Shown here one piece after another: positions 22,660 to 34,218 of a stretch of 64,000 nt of DNA (the stretch's first letter is position 1; every line of letters starts with the position of its first letter). The DNA is taken from NCBI GenBank assembly GCA_021234155.1, contig JAJEKV010000044.1, positions 12,668,123-12,732,122 of the forward strand. Direction: 5' to 3'. Origin of the DNA: Isoetes taiwanensis (Eukaryota > Streptophyta > Lycopodiopsida > Isoetales > Isoetaceae). A program made the translations under genes and the position numbers. The notes under the pieces are model-generated. The model was not told the origin of the DNA and searched no databases. It was given only the letters and a program-made list of their open reading frames with translations.

Positions 22660-24270
22660 GCATAATACTAGAGTTGGAGATGATGGCCACTTGTGCCCCA
22701 TCTATCGTGGTTTTGTTGTAAGTCTTCCTCTTCAAATTTGGCGGTTTCTATGGCAATCGTAGCGGTATTAAATTAAATGCATGATAAAGTGCAAAACCGT
22801 AATGTTTTCATTTTCAAGTGGGTAATTGTGGTTCATGAAATTCATGAACCGCAATCGTGCAAAGACAATATAACTTAATCCGAGGAAGGTTTTGCACAGT
22901 AAAAATGCTTCTTTTTTACCAAGGCCTTTGTACTCTCATTAAGAGGTACAACACAACGAGTCATTGAGCGGGGGTCATGATCTTGCTTTCGGTTTGGGAC
23001 TGCTCCATCATAAGAGATATTTTTAATCATTACTTCCACATTTTGCTCCAACAGGGGTTTTAATCTAGTGCGAGGTATAGTGGTGACTTGCCAAGATTGG
23101 AAGGTTGGAATTGAGGCTTCGATGGCGAAAGACCTAATCTTTGCCTAACCGTTATGCATTGTTTGTATCGTATTTAGGGCCTCATAGTGCATTATTTACA
23201 TTCAAAGCGATACTTTGTTAGGCGTGAAGATTTGAAGATGGCACCTTATGCTAGATATTGAAATCTTTCAGGTTTGGGTTTCTTTCTGTCATAAGAGGTA
23301 TTTTTAAGCACTATATTCACATTGAGCTCCAACCGGGGTTAGTGGAGGCGGACTATGGTCGAGAATATTGTGTACAAAATAATTAGTGCGCAGTGGTGCG
23401 GGCGTATTATCCTAGATGGAGAATTATTGCTCAATTCTTTTTGTTTTTACCATATTGTGGTTAATCCTCTTGCTCAATTCCAGACTGCGGTCTTTATTTT
23501 CTTTGGAGAAATGGATTGTTAAAGCAAGGTGTTGAAAGAGGATCATGGATATAATTGAACATTGCATTCAAGGATTACATGCACATTGATTACTTGCACA
23601 TATATTTCACCGCGTTCTGCGGTTGTTGTACTTCATATCCATTGTGTTTTTAGCCATCATAGGTGAGTTGGCGTTCCCAGGAAGGTATTTCCTTTATTTA
23701 TAATAGAACTCCATAAAGGTGCTTATCTTCAAACATTATTGCTATCATTACATTTCAATAAATTGCATCTTTTTCCTTTGGATCTAAACCCCGCATCTCC
23801 TATCTTGCTTTGTCCTCTTGTGCTTTGTCCTCTTGTGCGTGTGCTACCTCAATGTCACATGCATGTTTTAAAGTATATATCTTGCATTTTTCTCCAATTG
23901 CCCACCTTATTTAACATGACAACAAAAAATAGGCTAATGGCCTCTACTTTAATGGTAGTTATGTGTTAGGGCAAAGTAATATACTTGTAGCTTTGTGGGC
24001 CCAAAATTTAGAGCTAGAAGCAACATGCATCATCCCAGTTAGGTTACTCGGGGTTCGATTCAGGGAGATCTTTCTTTGCTTGTATGATATTTGTAAATGT
24101 GTATAAGAGGTGCTTGTATCATATTATAAATGTGTTGAAGAGGTCTTAGGATACAAACCATGTTGTGCATGTTCAAAAGATATGCCGAAGCCGACTTAGT
24201 CTATAATAAGCAACCAAGATCCAAATTTTTAAAAATAAATACAATTCATTACATTCGAACCCGCCGGTTT
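22660..24270. other. unassigned AT-rich sequence
   Basis: No recognisable gene. AGGGGTTTTAATCTAGTG-like and CACATTTTGCTCCAAC-like phrases occur twice (about 23035 and 23310), a weak internal repeat. Sequence near 23950-24003 (TTTAATGGTAGTTATGTG ... GGGCCCAAAATTT) resembles the outer right arm of the foldback element at 52.2-52.8 kb. A pol III B-box-like GGTTCGATTCA lies at about 24051. Confidence 0.4.
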
Positions 24271-24276
24271 TGTTGA

Positions 24277-24690
24277 AGGCCCAGAACCAAAATTTTTAGG
24301 TATAACACAAATCATTACATTCCACACTTAAAAATAAAATTCCCCTTAAACCCCTTTGGTTTGGGTGCATATTCACGCGGGGGTGGCGTAGGGCAACGAG
24401 AGCCCTTAAAATTATATTATACATGTACAAAATCAACACCATATAGTACATTGCCTCAAATCTTATAGTATTTTGCAAACTATGTTACTCTGATATACTA
24501 AAACTTGTACATGCATACCCCACAAATGAGGGATCTCTATGTACGGTCTAGATTGAGGAATAAAGGGCATATATGCTTATCCAACAGCTCTCGATGCCCT
24601 AGAGTCACCCCCCGTGTGAATATGCACCCAAACCAAAGGGGGTTTAAGGGGGAATTTTATTTTTAAGTGTGGAATGTAATGATTTGTGTG
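24277..24690. mobile_element. foldback/MITE element, copy 1
   Basis: Near-perfect ~73-bp inverted repeats at 24304-24376 and 24616-24689. The arm reads ACACAAATCATTACATTCCA, then CCCCTTAAACCCCTTTGG and TTTGGGTGCATATTCAC, and the other side is its reverse complement. The centre is AT-rich with CTTGTACATGCATACCCCAC. The same arms and centre recur at 52175-52770, so this is a family. No coding. Confidence 0.85.
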
Positions 24691-24755
24691 GAAATGGTGC
24701 ACACAATGGGTGTCACGAACAATAATCTCCTCTCTTCCATGGATAAGAGGTCCTC
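24690..24755 (+). repeat. segment duplicated from about 21540-21606
   Basis: GGAAATGGTGCACACAATGG followed by GTGTCACGAACAATAATCTC and GGATAAGAGGTC matches 21539-21600 almost base for base, in the same orientation about 3.15 kb apart. It directly abuts the right arm of the foldback element. Confidence 0.75.
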
Positions 24756-24930
24756 TCTTTAACTATGCTACACTACTTCCACACTTACTATGGATAAGAG
24801 GTCTATTATTATAATGCTCAAATAGATAAACTACCAAAAAAAAAAGCACATTTAACTACCAACTGAATTACGGAAGTATGACACAACTAACATGTACATG
24901 CCCCCATGGAGACTCAAATTCAAGCCCTTG

Positions 24931-24942
24931 CTTTGATACCAA
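24931..24942 (-). promoter_or_regulatory. primer-binding-site-like TGGTATCAAAGC
   Basis: On the minus strand 11 of 12 bases match the site complementary to the 3' end of plant tRNA-iMet (TGGTATCAGAGC), the usual primer site of Copia-type and many other LTR retrotransposons. It follows TTGCATT, so an LTR end in CA could lie 2 nt upstream. No second LTR or protein was found; it would be a fragment. Confidence 0.35.
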
Positions 24943-25087
24943 ATGCAACGTTCTTTAATCACCTTGGCCTAACCAACTAGTCAAAATACCTGGATGTTTA
25001 TGGGAAATCCATCCCATGATAGTATCAAGAAATGCCACGGCAAGATCTACTCGAGCGGTCTCCCATGGGTCCATTACAGTATCATGC

Positions 25088-25112
25088 TCCCAAAAAAAAA
25101 AAAAAAAAAAAA
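25088..25112 (+). repeat. poly-A run
   Basis: About 25 consecutive A's following CATGCTCCC. Could be the tail of a retroposed sequence, but no parent was identified. Confidence 0.6.
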
Positions 25113-25119
25113 AAAGCAA

Positions 25120-26945
25120 TCAAAATAATTTATATAATACAACACCTGCTCGTGCCCATCCAAAAAAGAAAATATTGTACCTAAAATACAAGAGCATCAT
25201 CTAGAAACTATATTTACATGCCTCTTTATTAAAAGGGAAAAAAGGAAAGAAAGAGAAAGACATCCTTACATTGCACAACCCAGTCATGGCAAGAACGAAC
25301 ATAAATGTTCATATTTCAGAATTTTGTCACTTAATTTGTCAACATGTAATTAATCCTATTGTTTAAATTCGGTTTTTCCGGAGTTCCGAAAACTTTTTGG
25401 ATTTTTTCATGTTGGTTTTTTAAGGTCTAAAAGCTTTTATCTGCCGGAAAACGTTTCAGGTATTCCAAAAATCGGGTTTGTGGATTTTTGCATGATTTCG
25501 AAATTGTAGGTTTTGGGGTTGCTTATCCATTCCGGATTCTTTTTTTCTCTTTTGGCTTGGCCTTATCCGATCGAGCCGGGAGCACAGCACGGCATGCATG
25601 CCACAATTCAACGTAATACAAATTGATCTGTCAGAGAGTGCGATGGATTCATAACCGCAACTCCTGCTTTCCGATTTTTGATGCAAATTTGATTTTTGCA
25701 GCAGTTGCTTTCTTCTGCGGATATCCTGCAGCGTGGACCATGGGTTTAGAGACCCCGCTGTGACTTCACTGTACATGGACTTCAATCTGGTGACAAGATC
25801 CGGACAAGATTTTATTCAAAAAGTGATTTTCGTCAAGACTCCTTAGGTTTGCATGGAGCTTTTTCTGTTATATTTAGGGTTTTGTCCTTGAATTTTCTTC
25901 TATATTTTCGTCTGCAGTCAGGTTTTTTATTCTCCAAAAATAAACTATTTTCATTCGTATGAATTTATGAGTGAGAGTTTAGGGGAAATGGAGGCTTGAC
26001 GGCATGGCAGACAGGTAGCCACACTCATCTCACGGTTACCTTCTAAAATCATCACTCTGTGCTTATTAACGTTTTAAACTGGACTCTTATGACATATTCC
26101 AGAGCATTTGCATCTGTTGTATTCTAGAGCTTTTCATCTGTTGTAAACTAGGGAAGGTTCAGATCGATTCTTTTCACTACATTGTTTCTCTGGGAAAATC
26201 CTTAGACCACAGTTTATTGTTCCTCATGCATCTAGGCTTTTGCATAATATTTGTTCGATAGTAGTGTCCTAAGCTTCAGTGGAAACATCTATTATAGGTG
26301 CTCATGGGCCAAAAGTTTAGCAACTATTAGCTACAGCAAGTGCATGTTGTATGTGTCCATGGCTGTAGTTCTATCCTTGAAGCAAATTGAGTTAACCATT
26401 ATTCATTTCTCTGAAATTGTTCTGACAGAAGATGATGTGGCTTTGGTTTTATTGCAAAAGGGCATTGTCGATTGGTAGAAGTCCAGCACATGATTAAGGT
26501 TAGTTGGGTATGTATAATAGGTTTGTCTCATGGATGTTTTGAGTTGCTTAATAATATTCCCCTCGTTGGATGAGGTAGATACATGTTGGATTTTTATTGC
26601 CACAGTGGTAATTTGATTGCTAGCATGGAAGACAAGCTTCCCTAGTGCAGAAGATGAGCTTTGGACATTTTAAAATCCATTGTTGTTGATGAGATTGCAT
26701 GTGTGCATTACCTAACAGCCCGATGGACGGATCATTTTCATAATTTATGCCAGAAAGAAGCAGCAAATTTTGTCATGCATAATCTTATTCTTAAATTGTG
26801 TATAGTCATTTTGCCTTTTGGGCTTTTAAATCTCTCAAATTGCAATCAAATTGAAATGCTGATGGCATTACTTACACAAGTTTGTGCATGAACAAATGGA
26901 TGAGAGAGCATGCATAATGAATGAATTCCAAGAATTTGAGCTTGC
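25120..26945. other. unassigned sequence
   Basis: Several short frames on both strands, none recognisable. No repeat or RNA gene seen. Confidence 0.35.
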
Positions 26946-26950
26946 TGCAG

Positions 26951-27134
26951 GCTGTGTCCAATGTAATAGATATGATAAAATAGGCTGGCCTTTATCTTTG
27001 TCTTCGCGAGGATCTAAATCTGCTCCCGATTGAATTCAGCGATAATTCCATCATAAAAGATGCTGAAGGGCTTTCTGTTAGGAGTACTAATGACGTGCGA
27101 GTTTTATTGTGCATCCTTAGTATTCTTGAACACG
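26951..27134 (+). other. exon-like block with one in-frame stop
   Basis: Between an acceptor (CTTGCTGCAG) and a donor (CACG/GTTAGT), 184 nt are open in one frame except for a single TAG: AVSNVIDMIK, stop, AGLYLCLREDLNLLPIEFSD and EGLSVRSTNDVRVLLCILSI. The composition is that of a folded helical protein. A further exon-like block with a GT donor ends at 27811 (TREETSEVKTQEFERLITDN). Together they may be exons of a decayed gene. Family not recognised. Confidence 0.3.
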
Positions 27135-27594
27135 GTTAGTAAATTTATGTAAATTTGCGTTTAAGACCCTTTTAGCTATTAAGCTACTATTGTTCGGACA
27201 ATGCCACGCTGGCGGCGGCTGCATGCATTGCCCTAAAACTAGCGGCTATATTGTGGAGTTTTTGTATATGGTTATCGAACATTGCTTCTGGTTGGTTAAA
27301 TCTTGGCATTTTTTATGCACTTTCCAGAGTTCAATTATGCTTTGCATTGTTCTTCTCTTCCCATCTCTCATGCTTAAAGAAGACTATTTGTCGTACAAAA
27401 AATGCAGAATGCAGAATATAGACAGTTGATTTGCTTCAGGTTTTCAATTTTAGCTTATTTTCTTCCTTTTTTTTTTTGCTTTCTTGGAACAAAAAAAAAA
27501 AAAGAAATTGTGTTCATGACTAGATTCTATCCTTCCTTGAGAAGATTTACCATATTTATAATTGCTCTCAAGGACCCAGGTACTCAAAATAATA

Positions 27595-27662
27595 TGGCAA
27601 CTTTTTTATTTGCTGGCATTAGGTTCTTTGGCAAATTTTTTATTTGCTGGCATTAGGTTCTT
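27595..27662. repeat. 33-bp tandem duplication
   Basis: GGCAACTTTTTTATTTGCTG followed by GCATTAGGTTCTT occurs twice in a row with minor change. Confidence 0.8.
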
Positions 27663-27859
27663 GCATCAGTATATTAGATTTTTATCTAATTGTATGCATG
27701 ATGTGCCTGTCCCTTTCCACAAGCCAGCGACCAGGGAAGAAACAAGTGAAGTCAAAACTCAGGAGTTCGAGCGCTTAATCACGGACAATCGCGGCCCGGA
27801 CACGCAATATGGTAAATATAACTGTAAGATACCTTTTGTATTTGAATTATGATGTTATA

Positions 27860-29940
27860 TATATGAGCATATGGGTCTATTTGTACATCGTCGCACTGCC
27901 GTTCAATTCGGTTACAATTGACATTTGCAATAGCTTCCATGTGAGCCTACTATATCCATATTTAGTTTGTCCCGTATATTTTATTTCCCGTATGCAATAT
28001 CTACAATTTATCTTACTTTCTTTATGCATATGTAATTTGCTTTGCAGAAAATTGAAACCAACACACTCTTATAAATGTTTTCGAGAGTCACCACATGCAT
28101 GGAGATCCAACAAGTTTGATCTCATCAATTCATTTTTAAGTTGCACATGCTTATCTAAGTATTACGCCATGTTACAAGTTGTCGTGTTGCCACAACTTTC
28201 ATACATTTCATTTGTATGATTACATCCTTTAACAACTTCAAACCATCTGTCGGACCTGTTTGTACTATCTGTTCTATTTACTTAACATTCAAGCAGCTGA
28301 AGTGAGGATTTATTTCCTCACAAATCCATGGCCACTGAAATTCCATTTTCCATTGTCTTGCAAATCTCACTTTGTTTAAATGGATAACCTTGAACTAGAT
28401 GAGTTTCACCCTTTATGTTTGAACGAAGAGACATGTGCTCTTTTAGCAATTCCTGAATTTTCCAAGAATAGCTTCCTTCACTTAAATGCTTACGGAAGCC
28501 TCACTCTTCTTTATTTGGGCAATCTCTGCACAGTGGAATACCTAATATATTTAAGTGTAAGTCAGCTTATTGAGAAGAAATGGAATTTTTTAAGCTATAT
28601 TCCTAAATCAGCATCCTTTCACTTAATCCATGTTATTGTAAATATGCCCGTTCTTTTTGAGCAGCAACTTATGCATAACAATTGAAAGAAAATGCATTAT
28701 CAACAACTGAAAGAAAAATGTATTAACAACAATTGGAGCCCGTCATTAACAACATGAGCCCATCCTTAGAAGCTTTGATGAGCTTCTAGCTCAAATCAAT
28801 GTCAATGCCAAAATAAATTGTATTCTTGCCCTGGAATCAGTTGCATCGGTTGTGATTTATTGTATTCCTGACATGGAATGATAGATTTCAAGGTTGTGAT
28901 ATATTATATTTCTAACATGGAATGATAAACTTCAAAAGTTGCATATGTTATGGCTTTTGAATCGAAAAGATTTTTTATGTCTTTTTATTTATTCCTTCAA
29001 CTTGCATATTTTCGAATGTTGTGCGTATATTTTCTCCAAATTGTGTATGGTTACTTAATAAGCCATATTTTAACATACAATCAGTTTATATGTCACATTC
29101 AATATAGATTAATGTCGTGGATCTCATGACCACACGTCCATGAGCATTCAATCTGCAAATGTCAGTTCATAGACTGTCCGATGATTCAAGCAACTTTGCA
29201 CATTATGCAACAACCTTAACATTATCTACCCTAAAATATATAAAGGACAAGCAATACTTACTCTTCAATCCAAACATTCTCTTCTACAAGTGCCACATAG
29301 AAGTAACAATAAAATGAAAATAAAATTGACTCAGCAATCCTGGTGCATACACGTAACAAAGGACGCATATTCAACTAGGTGTTTCCTCTTAGTCAGGCAC
29401 AAAAGCATGCTCCCCAACTCCAATAGATAAATATTTTCTCTTAATTAGCCTACCAAAAAATAAGAAAGGAAAAAAAAAAGGGCAAAGCATACTCTGCACT
29501 CCAATACATTGGTATGCAACTTCCATTGGTGGACTTAAAGTGAACAACCACATCAAATCCAAAGGTGGACACAATGCACATTGTAACAAGACACGACCAC
29601 TCAAATTTAATTAGAAAAGAAATATGGATGCATTTGACTACATCGTTAGAGATATCTTCTTCACATTTTCCTTTTATTTATTTATGTCAATAAACAGCCA
29701 GAGTATGCTATATGTGTCTTCTTGACATTTGTATTGTTACGGTTGTCCATCTGGAAGATTTGTCCACATGGCTATATTTTATACTTAATTGTTAAATAGG
29801 CTTAACCCAACAACTTAGCATGAAATCTGCATTGATGGCGCTCTTTTACTATCATTTCCAATGTGAAGCACCAAAACAATCCAATACAAAACAATGAGAC
29901 TACCCCAAATTTAACGCCGCAAGGAATTAAGTTCAATTCC
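27860..29940. other. unassigned AT-rich sequence
   Basis: Open frames up to about 136 codons occur (27809-28219, 28380-28685) but they are hydrophobic, AT-driven and unrecognisable. If the Helitron ending at 29990 is a typical non-autonomous one, part of this may be its body. Confidence 0.35.
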
Positions 29941-29960
29941 TTTGATAGAACCATATTTAT

Positions 29961-29990
29961 GCCCGGCAACGCCGGGCACCCATTACTAGT
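29961..29990 (+). mobile_element. Helitron 3' end (element B)
   Basis: Hairpin GCCCGGCAACGCCGGGC (29961-29977) followed by ACCCATTA and CTAG/T (29986-29990). Compared with the other three termini, one A-T pair of the stem is a G-C pair, so both arms changed together. The element extends to the left; its 5' TC end was not located. Confidence 0.75.
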
Positions 29991-30506
29991 TTATATTATT
30001 CTTAATTGTCATGCCAGTATCCACTATAATTGCATTAAGACGTGAAATTTTAAGATGCACTCTCACTAAAGCACTTTATCTTAGGTTTATATATTTTGCA
30101 ATGCCATTTCCTCTAGATCATTATAAATGAGAAAAACTTGGGTATCTTGCTTGGCCCTTCATAATTTTTAGCTTGGTCTTGCTCAGCCACAACCCCTGGC
30201 GTGCCTTTTTGCTAGTTTTTATTTAAGGTCATTGGTTAAGTTATATATATGCGACTTCGTGGGAGCGCTATTCCTAATTCAATTTATGAGGCCGAGTATT
30301 GGTAGTGATCTCCACATAAGGTCGAATATTGGTGCTGATCTCCACAACGTGGATATGGGGCAGGAACTTGTTGGGACTCTAGCATGAGACTCTAGTTGTG
30401 GACATGTAACCAATTGGAGCTCGACGTCAGTGTTTTTTGCTTAGCTACCCAGTCCTGCTATGGACGTAACAATTAGTACACCAGGGGTTAACCACACGTA
30501 TTAGCT

Positions 30507-30602
30507 AGACTATTTGGAATAATAATACCACCTCCAGGAGAAGTTTATGCAACAAGACTATTTGGAATAATAATACCACCTCCAGGAGAAGTTTATGCAA
30601 CA
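30507..30602. repeat. 48-bp tandem duplication
   Basis: AGACTATTTGGAATAATAAT followed by ACCACCTCCAGGAGAAGTTT and ATGCAACA is present twice with no visible change, so it is recent. Confidence 0.9.
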
Positions 30603-30609
30603 GCTGCGT

Positions 30610-31235
30610 TGCCAAAAGATATATATGTATTTTTTTTAATTTTTTTGCCATATTCTCCTACCTTCATGTTGCATTCTAACTAGTATTATTGCGTCTATAT
30701 GTTGTATTTGGGGGCGCATTTTTTGACCACCCGGTTATCGAGCATTATGATGGATATGGTGACTATGCAATCTATATGCAATTCACACATGACGTTAGTA
30801 TATGATATGTTGGGCATCATAATCAACATCATCACATCGCCTTAATACATGTGTCAAAATGCAGGTCAGCACTAGCATTGAGATAGAGACTATCGATTGT
30901 GCTTGGAGTCCTTTCATTAAGAAGCTACCCAACACTTTCAAGATTCATGTGCTTGTTGCCAAAGCATATGCAACACTCACTGGGGATGTATGTTAGTATA
31001 AGATTGTCATGGAAGCAAGGTTTTCAAAAAAAGTCCACCAATTCAGGTATTGTCCAAATTTAATGAAATTGTGCATTATTATAAACCAAACAAATAAACA
31101 ACTATATTGAATCATGAAGATAAACTAGAACAATGAAATATATCTAAGAACCACACTATGTAACTAGTATCGGCTATTCAACACATTAACCCACTTAGTG
31201 ATATCACTTTATTATATTAGTTTCAAGTAAAAACT
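30610..31235. other. unassigned sequence
   Basis: No gene or repeat recognised. Confidence 0.4.
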
Positions 31236-31239
31236 AATG

Positions 31240-31646
31240 TTAAAAACTGATAATGATTCTTTTTTGGGGGCCTTGTGCAACGGCCTCTTCTGCAATGAAT
31301 GGGTCTGCAACGAATGGGTCTTCAACGGCCTCTTCTGCAATGAATTGGTCCGCAATGGCCTCTTCTGCAATGGCAACACTCCCAATGACCTCTTCTGCAT
31401 CGAAATTCTGTGAGCAGCCCTCTTCTTCTCCATGACCGGATGTCGGAATGGACCAACATGCCGTTTTTCTTGCAAATACCTTGAAGCTATTCTTCAACCA
31501 AGGTTTCAGCATAAATAATCTCTTCTTTCTTGATTTCTTCATCAGAGGAGGAGGCTCCCCTACATCCTTCATACTTCTTCGTTTTGGAGGAGGTTCTCCT
31601 ACTTCCTCCGGAAGCTTCATCCCTGCGTCCCAGGATCTAAGAGCAC
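31240..31646 (-). pseudogene. coding-like relic downstream of PBS, with short repeats
   Basis: Minus-strand frame, open from 31743 to 31240, following the primer-binding-site-like motif. It begins with WDAGMKLPEEVGEPPP and later has a tandem IAEEAV / DPFIAEEAV repeat from a 24-33-bp DNA repeat (31277-31400, CCTCTTCTGCAATG units). The duplicated counterpart at 38407-38769 also has WDARMKEEVGEPPP, then a different tail, so the two share a leader of an LTR-retroelement-like or chimeric sequence. No gag motif was recognised. Confidence 0.3.
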
Positions 31647-31660
31647 GCAGGCTCTGATAC
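31647..31660 (-). promoter_or_regulatory. tRNA-iMet primer-binding-site match, copy 1
   Basis: On the minus strand TTTATCA is followed by TGGTATCAGAGC, a 12/12 match to the tRNA-iMet PBS, directly after a CA as at an LTR end. It lies about 150 bp past the stop codon of the receptor kinase. The upstream 80-150 bp may be a short LTR; its TG start is not certain. Confidence 0.5.
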
Positions 31661-31809
31661 CATGATAAATTCAGGAGATCAAGATAACTAATATAAGATG
31701 CAATATATTGAATAGAAGAAAAACGTGAGAACAAGCTTCTCACATAGCTTGATATATGCGGACTCTATGAATAGACACGACTCTTCATGAACTCATGCGA
31801 CTCTCTAGA

Positions 31810-34218
31810 TTAGACTGCCACGTCATATGATGACGTGGCTATGGATGATGAGGTGGAGGTTGACAATATATCAAAAGCTGGTGGGGGGGAATGAACCTCT
31901 AAGCTTCCTTCTAACATTTGCACTACCTTACTCATTTCAAACCTGTTTGCTGGATCTAATTGGATGCACCAGAATGAAACCTTCACTGCTTTCACAAATT
32001 GATCCCAATCAATCTCTTTTCCCAGTCTAGGATCTGACATTGCTTCAAGATCCCCATCTTTAAGCTTCTCTGCAGCCCAATTTGGAAAATACCATTGATT
32101 TGTTTTCATAACAGAGCTTGTTGTCAAGCAATTTGGCCTTCCACTCAGAATTTCCAGCAGCAGCATTCCATAGCTGTAAACGTCAGCCTTGGCAGTAATA
32201 GGATGATGGCTCATCCATTCCGGTGCTAAATAACCTCTAGTGCCCCTAATGGCAGACATCGATGCTACCCTTTCCCTGCTTATCAATTTTGCCATCCCAA
32301 AATCGCAGATTTTAGGCTGGAAATTCTCATCCAGCAGTACGTTCTGTGGCTTGATATCAAGGTGTAGTATGTATTCTTGACATTCTTCATGTAAATATGT
32401 GATTCCTCTTGCTATACCCACTGCAATACCAAATCTTATATTCCAATTGCATGTTTGATCCCAGTTTTTAGAAAACAAAAACTTATCTAGGGATCCATTT
32501 GTTATGTACTGATGAACGAGCAGTCTGTGAGGACCTTCTGAACAATAACCTAGCAGTCGGACTAGATTGATGTGGTGAATCTTGCCCATGGTTGTGACTT
32601 CTGCTTTGAATTGTTGTTCGCCATGATTGGCTAGCTCTAGCTTCTTGATAGCAGCCACTGTATTATCTGGGAAAACGCCCTTGTATACTTGCCCGAATCC
32701 ACCTGATCCAATTTTTTCTTTGAAATTCTGGGTAGCCATCTTCAGCTGCTCATAGGAAAATCTCATAGGCATGCTGCTAATCCAACCAGTTTCTAGCACT
32801 GTCTTCTTTTGGGACCTCATCTTCCATATAACACAAGCAGCAATCACCAGACAACAGAATTCCACAACAGCCACAGCCAGCGCTGCTGAAAGTGGGCCTA
32901 GCAGAATCGATGTCTTCCATCTTACCTCAATAGGTATTTCCTTTGTAGAATTTATGAACATGGAAGGAGAAATTGTAACATGGGAAGTCATATTTGGTGG
33001 CAATTGATAGCGTTCATCCGGGGTAGCTGTTGCAATAACCTTTAGAAAAGTCACAAAATCAGTGCTTGTCAACTGTTGGCCATTGGCAAGCTTATATTTC
33101 AGGTAACATATAAAATCGCCAGTAATGGAATATACAGCAGCAAGGCAATAACAATCAGCCATGCAAAGTCTCTTGCATGATTCCATAGATGTTAGATGTC
33201 GCTGCAAGTCATTGAATCTAAAGTCTGTGTGGTACAAAGGAATGAGCTTGATTTTATCGGATGACACGTTTGAACTTGGAGCACATCCGATTGGAATTTC
33301 TGCAATGCAGCTCTCATTTTGCATTCGAAACCCTGGAGCGCAAATGCAAGTAGGCTCAGGAAGGTAGACACATATGGCATTAGTACCGCATCTGCCATAT
33401 ATCGAACATTCTTCCCGCACTGCCTGCCAGACTACAACCCAAGAGTTTGAGCTCAAATCCAGAGAATAAATTCGAGCATTTCCATCAGAATCCAATGAGA
33501 GTCTCCTGCTGATACTCGTAGATGGATAATCAAACGTGTAGGCAATTGCAGAAAGATTTCCCAGATCGTCATGAACTGCCAGGCGCCCGGAAGTAGTCAA
33601 GCTCAGGGATGGCTGGAAATTGATCAAGTCCGTATCCCAGTAATGAATAGTCAAGAATTCATCTGCTGGTACTGCAAGCGTGTAATTAAGAGACAGTCTA
33701 TGATACGCAAACTCTAGACGGTAGTTGCCATTTGCCAAAGCGCCAGCAGATCTTAACTGCTGATTCGGCAATAAAGTGTGGGTTGGAAAGCTGAAACTTT
33801 CCCATATGATGCCAGCGCTAGTATTTAAGAGAACAAAATTACCTGATTCTGTCATAGAAGCTCCAGTAACACCCATGGATCCAGTTTTTGTGCTCCAAAC
33901 TGCAGCCGCACCATCAGAAAGAACTAAATCCCCAGTGTTGGAGAGGGTAACAGTGGCTTGTTTGCCCACTTCAAAGTCTACAAGTGACCCGCCAGATCTT
34001 GGCGTCCAGATAATAGTGATGGGACTGAGTTTATAGTACCAAATTGCTAAAATATAGGAATCGTTTTTCTGAGGGAGAAATCCCAAGGCAAAAGTGGCAG
34101 AGGCCGATTTCCAGGGGGTCTTGTCGGAGGCGCTAAGTGTGGATCCTAGGGTAATGGTACTCTGTTGATCTGCAAGAGAACACAGGGAGAAAAACAAAAA
34201 CAGCGCCAAAGCCTTCAT
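31810..34218 (-). CDS. G-type (S-domain) lectin receptor-like Ser/Thr kinase
   Basis: Predicted plasma-membrane receptor kinase of 802 residues in one exon. The start at 34218 (MKALALFLFFSLCSLAD) is preferred over an upstream in-frame ATG at 34335 because it gives a signal peptide and matches the other copy's start. Residues about 20-150 form the bulb-type lectin domain (WKSASATFALGF, SDGAAAVWST, ESGNFVL, IIWESFSFPTHTLLP). A cysteine-rich EGF-like part (270-304) and a PAN-like part (about 330-392) follow, then one membrane span (about 436-464). The kinase has GSGGFG (504-509), Lys525, Glu540, HLDIKPQN (619-626), DFG (639-641) and APE (665-667); His-Leu-Asp instead of HRD makes it a non-RD type. 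Several N-glycosylation sites lie outside. Family roles are in surface recognition and defence; the ligand is unknown. Confidence 0.93.
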   Translation of the reverse strand: MKALALFLFFSLCSLADQQSTITLGSTLSASDKTPWKSASATFALGFLPQKNDSYILAIWYYKLSPITIIWTPRSGGSLVDFEVGKQATVTLSNTGDLVLSDGAAAVWSTKTGSMGVTGASMTESGNFVLLNTSAGIIWESFSFPTHTLLPNQQLRSAGALANGNYRLEFAYHRLSLNYTLAVPADEFLTIHYWDTDLINFQPSLSLTTSGRLAVHDDLGNLSAIAYTFDYPSTSISRRLSLDSDGNARIYSLDLSSNSWVVVWQAVREECSIYGRCGTNAICVYLPEPTCICAPGFRMQNESCIAEIPIGCAPSSNVSSDKIKLIPLYHTDFRFNDLQRHLTSMESCKRLCMADCYCLAAVYSITGDFICYLKYKLANGQQLTSTDFVTFLKVIATATPDERYQLPPNMTSHVTISPSMFINSTKEIPIEVRWKTSILLGPLSAALAVAVVEFCCLVIAACVIWKMRSQKKTVLETGWISSMPMRFSYEQLKMATQNFKEKIGSGGFGQVYKGVFPDNTVAAIKKLELANHGEQQFKAEVTTMGKIHHINLVRLLGYCSEGPHRLLVHQYITNGSLDKFLFSKNWDQTCNWNIRFGIAVGIARGITYLHEECQEYILHLDIKPQNVLLDENFQPKICDFGMAKLISRERVASMSAIRGTRGYLAPEWMSHHPITAKADVYSYGMLLLEILSGRPNCLTTSSVMKTNQWYFPNWAAEKLKDGDLEAMSDPRLGKEIDWDQFVKAVKVSFWCIQLDPANRFEMSKVVQMLEGSLEVHSPPPAFDILSTSTSSSIATSSYDVAV
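31817..31839. promoter_or_regulatory. ACGT palindrome at 3' end of kinase gene
   Basis: GCCACGTCAT, a 3-nt spacer, then ATGACGTGGC: perfect 10-bp inverted arms containing two ACGT cores of the kind bound by plant bZIP factors. It overlaps the last codons and stop and is conserved in the second copy (38955-38977). Regulatory use is inference; coding constraint plus chance could explain it. Confidence 0.3.

Noticed and set aside
24931-24942. complete LTR retrotransposon at 25 kb
   Set aside because: Only a PBS-like 12-mer is seen; no paired LTRs, gag or pol.
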